8,931 bases of DNA from the NCBI GenBank assembly GCA_050955025.1, contig JBPBQX010000181.1, positions 1 to 8,931 on the forward strand, in the 5' to 3' direction. Position numbers and translations under genes: made by a program. Within the stretch, counting starts at the first letter, position 1. Every line of letters starts with the position of its first letter. Below are positions 1 to 5,586 of this stretch, piece by piece. Source of the DNA: CAXSEF01 sp050955025. GTDB taxonomy: Bacteria > Pseudomonadota > Alphaproteobacteria > Acetobacterales > Acetobacteraceae. The notes under the pieces were generated by a model, which was not told the DNA's origin, did no database searches, and saw only the letters and a program-made list of their open reading frames with translations.

Positions 1-1
1 C

Positions 2-124
2 CACGGCCTGCTCGGCGCGGCGGCGGGCTGCGTGGTCGGCCGGCACGAGGCGAACAAGCACGCCAGGCAGGCCACCGCGGCGCAGACCGCCCCCGCGGCC
101 ACGACCGGTTCGACGCCGGAGTGA
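2..124 (+). CDS. Glycine-zipper small envelope protein, C-terminal 40 residues
   Basis: The frame is open from the left edge to a TGA at 122-124, so only the tail of the gene is visible. The translation begins HGLLGAAAGCVVGRHEANKH and then becomes Ala/Thr/Gln-rich. Small-residue runs (G-LLGAAAG-CVVG) followed by a basic, His-containing segment match the glycine-zipper type of small membrane or outer-membrane-associated protein, which usually has an N-terminal signal peptide and is about 80-150 residues long. The start, signal peptide and any lipobox lie outside the window, so the function is unknown. A GC hairpin directly after the stop supports this being the true end of a gene. Short length and GC-rich sequence leave some chance that this is a fortuitous frame. 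Confidence 0.6.
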   Translation, partial: HGLLGAAAGCVVGRHEANKHARQATAAQTAPAATTGSTPE

Positions 125-125
125 T

Positions 126-151
126 CCGGCGGCCGCGCGGGGTGCCGCCGG
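126..151 (+). terminator. Hairpin after the glycine-zipper gene
   Basis: A perfect 8-bp stem, CCGGCGGC (126-133) with GCCGCCGG (144-151), encloses a 10-base loop and starts one base after the upstream stop codon. There is no U-tract, so classical intrinsic termination is uncertain. Its right arm overlaps GCCGGCCGC (147-155), which can pair perfectly with GCGGCCGGC (187-195), so two mutually exclusive folds are possible. Confidence 0.4.
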
Positions 152-248
152 CCGCGAGGTGACGGCCCTGCCGCGCGCGGGGTGAGGCGGCCGGCGCGGT
201 CTCCGCAAGGAGGGCGCGCCGGCCGGGACTGCTGCAGGAAGCGCGTCT

Positions 249-267
249 CCGGACGGCAGGCGTCCGG
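249..267. repeat. Short perfect inverted repeat upstream of the promoter
   Basis: CCGGACG (249-255) and CGTCCGG (261-267) form a 7-bp perfect stem around a 5-base loop, about 16 bases upstream of the sigma-54-like promoter. It could be a regulator site, part of the end of the previous transcript, or chance in GC-rich DNA. The half-sites resemble no operator I can name. Confidence 0.3.
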
Positions 268-282
268 CCATGTGCACAAGTT

Positions 283-299
283 CCGGCACGCTTTTTGTT
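283..299 (+). promoter_or_regulatory. Sigma-54-like -24/-12 promoter
   Basis: The bases CCGGCACGCTTTTTGTT align with the sigma-54 consensus YTGGCACGrNNNTTGCW. The GGCACG block (285-290) matches, and TTG (295-297) follows at the correct spacing of GG-N10-GN. Deviations are C for T before GG, C for the purine after GGCACG, and GT instead of GC at -12. The last is a serious departure because the -12 GC is normally the most conserved. A start near 309-310 would give a leader of about 50 bases containing a hairpin (GGGTC 324-328, GACCC 336-340) just before the Shine-Dalgarno. A sigma-70 alternative with TAGTAT (299-304) as the -10 has no good -35. Confidence 0.35.
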
Positions 300-348
300 A
301 GTATTTCTGACGTATAGGTCGAGGGGTCGTTCCGGGACCCGTGTCATT

Positions 349-355
349 AGGGGAG
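349..355 (+). promoter_or_regulatory. Shine-Dalgarno fixing the tailspike-like start
   Basis: AGGGGAG lies 5 bases before ATG 361. It decides the start in favour of MSYDLIVLQPF over the more upstream in-frame TTG at 295, which sits inside the promoter-like AT-rich stretch. Confidence 0.7.
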
Positions 356-360
356 CCGCC

Positions 361-3312
361 ATGAGCTACGACCTCATCGTCCTGCAGCCGTTTGCCAGCT
401 ACACGGTGGGGCAGCTGATCACCGATCCCGTGGAGGTGGCGTCCGTGTGGGCGAGCCACTCCGACCAGGTGGTGCAGATCTCGGCGGCGGGACCGGTGGG
501 GGGCGGCGGGACGGGGTGGGGGGGGACGGGTTCGGGGAGCGGCGGGTCCGGTGGCGGCGGCGGCACCGGGTCGGGCGGGGCAGCGCCCGTGACGTCGTCG
601 GCGCAGGCGGTGGCGTCGATGGCGGCGCTGCGGGCGCTGGCGGCGCCGGCCGGCGCCGCGGCGGTGCTGGTGCAGGGGCATGCGGCCGCGGCCGATGGCG
701 GCGAGCGCTGGATGTCGTGGGTGGCGGGGAGCCAGGCGGCCGACGACGGCGCCACCTGCGTCATGCCCGCGGGCAGCACCGGGGCGGGTCGCTGGATCGC
801 GGTGCGGGGGCCGGCGTCGGGGCTGAACGTGCGCTGGTTCGGCGCGGTGGGCGACGGGGTGGCCGACGACAGCGCGTCGTTCCAGGCGGCGATGTTCGTG
901 GCAGCCGGGCTGGGGGTGCCGGTGGTGGTGCCGGCGGGGCGGTTCGCGGTGTCGCTGTCGGTGACCGACCTCGACGTGTGGCTGCGCGGCGAGGGCACGC
1001 TGGTGCACGGGCTGTCGCGCAACGTGCTTTCGGTGAGCCGCACGCCGGGGCCGGCGGTGGCGGTGGGCGCGGTCGGCACGATGGTGCTGGGCACGGTCAG
1101 CGGCAACTCGTTCGTCGACGAGGCGAGCAACGTCACGCGGCTTTCCGTGGCGTCGGTGGCGGCGATGGCGCAGGGCCAGGTCTGGGCGCTGTCGTCGCAG
1201 GACGCCTATCCGTGGTCGCCGACGGCGTCGGGCAACGCCAACACCGGGCTGTCGTCGGGGCAGGTGTGGCAGACGCAGCTGCTGCGCATCCAGGGGCTGG
1301 GGCTGGGGTTCACGGGCGGGACGCCCGGGCAGTTCGCGGAGGGGCAGGTGGTGAGCGGGGCGACGTCGGGCGCCAACGGGCTGCTGAAGTCGCTGTCCGA
1401 CGGGGCGGCGGGCACGCTGGTGTTCGACCGGATCAGCGGCGTGTTCGTGGCGGGCGAGCCGCTGCTGGTGGCGGGCAAGGTGCTGGGGCAGGTGGCGGGC
1501 GTGGCGTTCGCGCTCTCGGCGGACCGCATCTACGACAGCTACGTGTCCAAGGTGCAGATGCAGCTCATGGGGCAGGCGCGCTGCGAGATCGACGGGCTGG
1601 TGATCGACGCGAGCGGCGACACGACGTCGGTTGTCGGGGTGGCCGCGCGGCAGCCGGCTCTGCTGCTGCAGGGGGTGTACCAGCCGGTGGTCCGGGGGGT
1701 GCGCATCCGCGACGCGTGGACGCGCTGCGTGCAGCTGCTGTCGTGCTGGCAGGGCGAGGTGGATGTCTACGTCGAGCACCTGCCCAACGACGCGAACCTG
1801 GGTGAAGGCGCCTACGGCTACGGCGTGGAGCTGGCCGGCTCGACGGACGGCACGCGGGTGAAGGTGCGCGGCGGCAACTGCCGGCATGCGGTGACGACCA
1901 ACGTGTTCTGGGGCGGGTTCGCCTACATGGGGCTGTGGAGCCGGGGGAACCCGAAGCACTGCCTGGTGCACGACAGCGCGGTGCGCGACTGCTTCAACGC
2001 GGGGTTCGACACGCACTGGGGCTGCTACTTCATGGCGTTCGAGAACTGCGTGGTGCACGGGCCGAGCCACCTCAACCGCAACGTTTCGGCGTCGATCGGC
2101 TTCCAGAACCGCGGCTTCGGGACGCGCTATTCGGACTGCCAGGTGATCGACGCGGTGGACGCCTTCGTGGACGGCTCGACCAACCTGGTGTCGGGGTTCG
2201 TGCACACCGTGCGCTACGTGGACTGCCACGCGATCGACTACCAGCAGAACGGGTTCCTGGGGTCGGTCGCGTCGTCGACGGGCAACAACCGGCTGGAGTA
2301 CGAGGGGTGCCACACGCGCGGCGACGGGCGGCCGCCGAACACGCCGTACCTGCAGAGCGGGTTCAACTTCGCCAACTCGAACTACGTGCGGATCAGCCGC
2401 TGCACGGCCGAGCGGTTCAATGCGTATCCGATCCAGTTTGCCGGTGGCGGGCGGATCGAGATCATCGACTTCCTCGCGTACTACCGCGACAACCCGGCGC
2501 TGTCGTCGGGCGTGCGGTTCAACGGCGCGCCCGTGGAGGCGCAGATCAGCGGCTACCGGGCGTTCTTCGACGGCACGCACGGCGCGCCCACCGCGCTGTT
2601 CCGCAACGCGTTCGCCGGCGCGTTGACGCTGAATCTGTCGGGAACGGTCGCATGCATGAACTCGGATCGGCCGGCGGTGGTGGCCAACACCGCGGGCGGC
2701 ACCACGAGCCTGGTGTGGCGCGACTTCGCCTATGGGGCGGCGCATCCGCAGCCGCAGGCGCAGGCCGGGCGATGGTACGGGCCGGCCTGCGCGGTCGCGC
2801 CTGCGTCGCCCGCGGCGGGGGCGCTGAGCGCGCTGCCGTTCGGGGTGAGCGCCAGCCTGGTGCAGGTCACGGCGCTCGGCGTGCTGGTGACGGCGGCGGG
2901 GGCGGGGGGGTCGTCGCTGCGGCTCGGCGTGTATGCGGACGCGGCGGGGCAGCCGGGGGCGTTGCTGGCCGACGCAGGCGCGGTGGCGACAGATGCGGCG
3001 GGCGAGGTGGTCGCGGCGGTGTCGGGGGTGGGGCTGTCGCGCGGGACGTACTGGCTGGCGGCGCTGCTGCAGTCCGCGGGGACGGCAGCGCCGGCGCTGT
3101 CCTGCGTGGCCTCGGGCACCGGGGCACTGGCACAGACGCAGCTCGGGGGGGCGTCGCCCGGCGCGGTGATGGGGCGGGGGGCGACGCTGGGGGTGCTGGC
3201 CGCGGCGCCGGTGGCGGCAGGGGCGCTGCCGGCGGCGTTCCCGGCGGCGGGGTACGTCACGTCGGGGGCGGTGCCCTACGTGGCGATGCAGGTGAATCCG
3301 TCGACGGTGTGA
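361..3312 (+). CDS. Phage-tailspike-like beta-helix protein (pectate-lyase superfamily)
   Basis: The protein has 983 residues. Residues 1-43 form a compact head with no signal peptide, ending in the motif HSDQVVQI; it resembles small phage tail-associated head domains. Residues 44-76 are an almost pure Gly/Ser/Thr linker. From about 155 the signature NVRWFGAVGDGVADDSASFQ marks the start of a Pectate_lyase_3-type right-handed beta-helix running to about 790, with many short Asn/Cys/His-rich turns. An insert at about 317-381 has the paired pattern F-x2-G-x-V-SGATSGANG and GTLVFDRISGVFVAGE, typical of phage structural proteins. After WYGP (805-808), residues 804-983 form a beta-sandwich-like end with LRLGVYADAAGQPGALLADAG and RGTYWLAALLQ, a module I recognise from phage tail proteins. 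The likely role is polysaccharide binding or cleavage; catalytic residues cannot be assigned. The gene stands alone, with a G-ending codon preference unlike its neighbours, suggesting transfer. An adhesin or a domesticated depolymerase are alternatives. Confidence 0.85.
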   Translation: MSYDLIVLQPFASYTVGQLITDPVEVASVWASHSDQVVQISAAGPVGGGGTGWGGTGSGSGGSGGGGGTGSGGAAPVTSSAQAVASMAALRALAAPAGAAAVLVQGHAAAADGGERWMSWVAGSQAADDGATCVMPAGSTGAGRWIAVRGPASGLNVRWFGAVGDGVADDSASFQAAMFVAAGLGVPVVVPAGRFAVSLSVTDLDVWLRGEGTLVHGLSRNVLSVSRTPGPAVAVGAVGTMVLGTVSGNSFVDEASNVTRLSVASVAAMAQGQVWALSSQDAYPWSPTASGNANTGLSSGQVWQTQLLRIQGLGLGFTGGTPGQFAEGQVVSGATSGANGLLKSLSDGAAGTLVFDRISGVFVAGEPLLVAGKVLGQVAGVAFALSADRIYDSYVSKVQMQLMGQARCEIDGLVIDASGDTTSVVGVAARQPALLLQGVYQPVVRGVRIRDAWTRCVQLLSCWQGEVDVYVEHLPNDANLGEGAYGYGVELAGSTDGTRVKVRGGNCRHAVTTNVFWGGFAYMGLWSRGNPKHCLVHDSAVRDCFNAGFDTHWGCYFMAFENCVVHGPSHLNRNVSASIGFQNRGFGTRYSDCQVIDAVDAFVDGSTNLVSGFVHTVRYVDCHAIDYQQNGFLGSVASSTGNNRLEYEGCHTRGDGRPPNTPYLQSGFNFANSNYVRISRCTAERFNAYPIQFAGGGRIEIIDFLAYYRDNPALSSGVRFNGAPVEAQISGYRAFFDGTHGAPTALFRNAFAGALTLNLSGTVACMNSDRPAVVANTAGGTTSLVWRDFAYGAAHPQPQAQAGRWYGPACAVAPASPAAGALSALPFGVSASLVQVTALGVLVTAAGAGGSSLRLGVYADAAGQPGALLADAGAVATDAAGEVVAAVSGVGLSRGTYWLAALLQSAGTAAPALSCVASGTGALAQTQLGGASPGAVMGRGATLGVLAAAPVAAGALPAAFPAAGYVTSGAVPYVAMQVNPSTV

Positions 3313-3343
3313 GGGCGGCGGGGGCGTGCACAGGAAGCAAGGA

Positions 3344-3383
3344 TGAGGCTCTGCCTCAAACTCCGCCAAAGGCTCGCCTTTGG
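3344..3383. repeat. Two-hairpin palindromic intergenic element
   Basis: Two hairpins stand side by side, each followed by AAAC. The first is TGAGGC (3344-3349) and GCCTCA (3353-3358) around TCT. The second is CCAAAGGC (3366-3373) and GCCTTTGG (3376-3383), a perfect 8-bp stem around TC. The layout, a GGC-TCT-GCC hairpin followed by a CCAAAGG/CCTTTGG hairpin, is one I associate with dispersed intergenic palindromes of Acetobacteraceae. It lies 31 bases past the tailspike-like stop and could act as its terminator or protect its 3' end, although no U-run follows. The rest of the 3313-3542 gap shows a direct repeat CCGGGCGGGC (3480-3489, 3507-3516) and a lone GTTAAC at 3446-3451, with no convincing promoter. 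Confidence 0.65.
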
Positions 3384-3542
3384 AAACCTGTACCTGGGTC
3401 GGCAGGCTCCCGGGGGCGGGGCGCGGTTGCGCTTCGTCATGGTTCGTTAACCGGTGCGCCCTAGGGTTGCCGGGACTGCCCGGGCGGGCCTGTTCGGTCG
3501 GCAGGTCCGGGCGGGCATGGCCGCGCGGGTTCTCGTGCCGGC

Positions 3543-5282
3543 ATGTCGTTACGGAGCCGTTCCTTGCAGATCGTGGCCACGCTTGACGACCCCGCCGGCC
3601 TCGGCGGGTTCCTGGACAAGGCGCTGCTCGCCGACCTGCAGCAGGCGGCCAACGCCTGGGCGTCGCATCTCGCGGGGCAGGGCACGCTGACCGTGGACCT
3701 GCAGTTCGCGGCGCTGCCGTCCGGCGTGCTGGCGGATGGCAGGCCCGACTCCGGTGTCGCCTCGGGCAAGGTCCTGGATGGCAGGACGCTCGAGACCTCC
3801 TCGGCGCTCTACGAGATGCAGACCGGCACCCACCTGCCGTCCATCCAGAGGAGCCAGGGCGGCAGCGGCTCGGACATGGACGTCACGGTCAGCACCGCCC
3901 AGCTGTCGCAGCTCTACACCGGCCTGGACGGCAAGGTGCCGGGCACGGAGTACGACGCGGTCTCGTTGTTCGAGCACGAGATCGACCACGGGCTCGGCGA
4001 GAGCGGCACCATCTCGAGCACCGGCGCGCGCGGCGGCAGCGAGACGATGTACGACCACTACGTCACGATCGGGGCGGACGGCAGCGCCGTGTTCACCGGC
4101 CCCGCGGCCACGCTGGTCAACGGCGGCAACGTGGTGCTCACCACGCTGGACAACGGCGAGAACTACTACCACCTCGCCAACGGCGACGCCGATCCCAACG
4201 CGAACGACCTGATGAGCGGCCTGGGATTGCCTCCCGGCGTCAGCCGCGGCATCTCCCGGCTCGACGTGGCGATCCTCGCCGACAGCGGGGTTCCGGTCAC
4301 GGACCGGTTCGCCGGCCAGGCGCAAGGCACGACCACCCTGGCGCCCGGGCAGCGTTTCACGGGCAGCGGCGGCACGGATTTCGTCGTCGCCCAGGGCCCG
4401 GGCACCGTGACCGGCGCCGCTGCCGGCACCGTCGCCGTGTTCGGCCAGGGCGGCACGCTGGCTTTCGTGGGCGGCGGCGGCACCGCGCTGGTGGTCGGCC
4501 AGGGCGCGTCGGCCCTTGTGCTGTCCGGCGGCGGCGCGGGCAGCGCCCTGACGGCCTTCACGGGCGGCGCGGACACCACCTACCGCGGCGGCGCGGGCGC
4601 GGACGAGGTCATCAACGGCACGGGCGGCTTCACCGGCACCGGCGGCAGCGGCGGCTCGCTGACGATGTTCGGGGGCTCCGGGCGCCTGCAGTTCTCCGGC
4701 GGCGGCGAGCGCGACCTGATCGTGGACGGCGCCGGCGCCGCCACGGTGGCGGCGGGGGTCGGCGCGGTGTTCGCGGGCAGCGCGGGCGGCAGCGTGCTTT
4801 CGGCCAACGGCGCCGGCACCTTCCTCGCGGGCCACTCGGATGGCGACCGGCTGGGCGCGTCGGCGGCGGGCGGGGACATCCTGGCGGCGGGGGCGGGCAA
4901 CGAGACCCTGGCCGGCGCCGACGCGGCCGAGATCGACATCGATTTCGGCGGCAGCGGCAGCGACCAGGTGCTGCTCGGCCACGGCGACGACAGCTTCGTG
5001 GGCGGCACCGGGGCCGCCACGGTGCAGGCCGGGTCGGGCAACGAGACGTTCTTCCTCGGCCAGGGCGGACCGACCCTGCTGGACTTCGCCGCTGGCCTGA
5101 CCGGCGGCTCGGAGACCGTGTCCGGCTTCGCGGCGGGCACGGACCGCATCCATCTCTCCGGGTATGCCGGGAGCCCCACGCTCGTCGCCGGCAGCGGGGG
5201 CGCGGTGCTCGGCCTGTCCGACGGCACGAGGATCATCCTGCAGGGCGTGGCTGCGGGCGGCATCGCCAGCCTGCTGTCCTGA
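3543..5282 (+). CDS. Secreted metzincin-like metalloprotease with Gly-rich beta-roll
   Basis: The protein has 579 residues and no N-terminal signal peptide. Residues 1-260 look like an atypical metzincin-type domain. H145-E-I-D-H149 gives the HExxH zinc site with G152 at the expected place, but the third ligand position (155) is Gly rather than His or Asp. M169-Y170 could be a Met-turn. The later stretches NYYHLAN (207-213), DLMSG and LDVAILADSGVPVT (240-253) recur in my memory of a family of Acetobacteraceae proteins with HELGH sites. From about 265 the chain is a Gly/Ala-rich beta-roll with two good RTX-type nonapeptides, GGAGADEVI (349) and GGSGSDQVL (469). The end (about 522-579), GSETVSGFAAGTDRIHLSGY and later LSDGTRIILQGV, matches C-terminal modules of type I secreted proteins. 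ATG 3543 lacks a Shine-Dalgarno. TTG 3564, preceded by ACGGAG with a 7-base gap, would give 572 residues. No secretion ABC genes are in the window. Confidence 0.85.
   Translation: MSLRSRSLQIVATLDDPAGLGGFLDKALLADLQQAANAWASHLAGQGTLTVDLQFAALPSGVLADGRPDSGVASGKVLDGRTLETSSALYEMQTGTHLPSIQRSQGGSGSDMDVTVSTAQLSQLYTGLDGKVPGTEYDAVSLFEHEIDHGLGESGTISSTGARGGSETMYDHYVTIGADGSAVFTGPAATLVNGGNVVLTTLDNGENYYHLANGDADPNANDLMSGLGLPPGVSRGISRLDVAILADSGVPVTDRFAGQAQGTTTLAPGQRFTGSGGTDFVVAQGPGTVTGAAAGTVAVFGQGGTLAFVGGGGTALVVGQGASALVLSGGGAGSALTAFTGGADTTYRGGAGADEVINGTGGFTGTGGSGGSLTMFGGSGRLQFSGGGERDLIVDGAGAATVAAGVGAVFAGSAGGSVLSANGAGTFLAGHSDGDRLGASAAGGDILAAGAGNETLAGADAAEIDIDFGGSGSDQVLLGHGDDSFVGGTGAATVQAGSGNETFFLGQGGPTLLDFAAGLTGGSETVSGFAAGTDRIHLSGYAGSPTLVAGSGGAVLGLSDGTRIILQGVAAGGIASLLS
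3551..3556 (+). promoter_or_regulatory. Possible Shine-Dalgarno for an alternative TTG start
   Basis: ACGGAG lies 7 bases before the in-frame TTG at 3564, inside the reading frame opened by ATG 3543. The bases before that ATG (TCTCGTGCCGGC) contain no Shine-Dalgarno. The true protein may therefore begin M-QIVATLDDP, which also removes an Arg/Ser-rich start (SLRSRS) that looks unlike the family. Confidence 0.45.
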
Positions 5283-5304
5283 GAGGGCGGGGAGAGGCAC
5301 GGCT

Positions 5305-5387
5305 TGCCCGCCGCCGGACTCGAACCGGCATGCCCATCCGGACTGCGGATTTTAAGTCCGCTGCGTCTACCATTCCGCCAGGCGGGC
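5305..5387 (-). tRNA. tRNA-Leu (anticodon UAA)
   Basis: Read on the minus strand, all arms fold. The acceptor is GCCCGCC with GGCGGGC plus discriminator A; the D stem is GCG/CGC; the anticodon stem GCGGA/TCCGC encloses loop CTTAAAA with anticodon TAA (5354-5352). A long class II variable arm pairs GTCC with GGGC, and the T stem GCCGG/CCGGC encloses TTCGAGT. The gene is 83 bases with no encoded CCA, so the tail must be added enzymatically. It decodes UUA and possibly UUG, which are rare in DNA this GC-rich. It converges with the metalloprotease gene, whose stop is 22 bases from the tRNA 3' end. A TGGACA at 5425-5420 could be a -35, but no acceptable -10 follows it. Confidence 0.97.
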
Positions 5388-5446
5388 GCGGGCGCAGGGT
5401 GCCGCGTGCGCCAGGGGGCTGTCCAGGGGCGCGGGCCACCGTCCGC

Positions 5447-5481
5447 AGGAAAGAAAGCAGTTCTTTCCTGAAGGAAAGAAC
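5447..5481 (-). terminator. Three-segment hairpin region, likely terminator of the efflux operon
   Basis: AGGAAAGAA (5447-5455), its complement TTCTTTCCT (5461-5469) and AGGAAAGAA again (5472-5480) alternate, so the middle segment can pair with either side. The better fold is GTTCTTTCC/GGAAAGAAC (5460-5468, 5473-5481), a 9-bp stem around TGAA. On the minus strand this stem is followed by TGCTTTCTTTCCT, a T-rich trailer, so it could end transcripts coming from the adaptor gene before they reach tRNA-Leu. Confidence 0.5.
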
Positions 5482-5549
5482 CGAAGAACCTTGCCCATGG
5501 GGTCGGTGCCAGCCGGGCGGCACAGGTGCCGAGTGGCAGAGTCTTTTTG

Positions 5550-5573
5550 CTTCTTTTTCTTCAGAAAAAGAAG
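5550..5573 (-). terminator. AT-rich palindrome next to the adaptor stop codon
   Basis: CTTCTTTTTC (5550-5559) and GAAAAAGAAG (5564-5573) form a perfect 10-bp stem around TTCA, 13 bases beyond the adaptor stop. This is the most AT-rich block in the window. The U-rich arm is within the stem, and the trailing bases on the minus strand are CAAAAAGAC, so it may act as a 3' stabiliser or weak terminator. I recall near-identical CTTCTTTTT palindromes between genes in Acetobacteraceae, which suggests a dispersed element. Its loop is the complement of the loop in the 5460-5481 hairpin. Confidence 0.55.
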
Positions 5574-5586
5574 GTCTTGCCTGCCC

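Noticed and set aside
295..360. N-terminal extension of the tailspike-like protein to TTG 295
   Set aside because: It begins within the promoter-like AT-rich patch, has no Shine-Dalgarno, and would place the strong AGGGGAG inside the gene.
447..1805. Plus-strand frame of 452 codons in another phase of the tailspike-like gene
   Set aside because: Gly/Arg low-complexity translation; it simply reflects the GC-rich codon pattern. A one-base insertion in the G8 tract would lead into it, but that would not make a meaningful protein.
298..3369. Minus-strand open frame of 1023 codons covering the tailspike-like gene
   Set aside because: The translation is a monotonous Arg/His/Pro mixture with no domain signal. 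It is the shadow expected opposite a G-ending-codon gene, and the plus strand has clear domains and a Shine-Dalgarno.
3427..3451. Promoter or CtrA-type site around GTTAAC before the metalloprotease gene
   Set aside because: Only one TTAACC half-site is present, and TTGCGC has the wrong spacing to any -10.
3480..3516. Direct repeat CCGGGCGGGC as a regulatory pair
   Set aside because: Ten-base GC-only repeats are expected by chance at this composition.
4338..5100. Tandem nucleotide repeat or CRISPR-like array in the Gly-rich region
   Set aside because: The repetition is at the protein level (Gly-rich turns) with irregular period; there are no conserved repeat units or spacers.
3549..5300. Minus-strand frame opposite the metalloprotease gene
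   Set aside because: Arg/Ala/His-rich shadow with no motif; the plus strand holds HExxH and secretion-type repeats.
5397..5425. Promoter for tRNA-Leu built on TGGACA
   Set aside because: The -35 is a 5 of 6 match, but the position 17 bases on reads GCACCC, not a usable -10, and the start would fall almost at the tRNA end.
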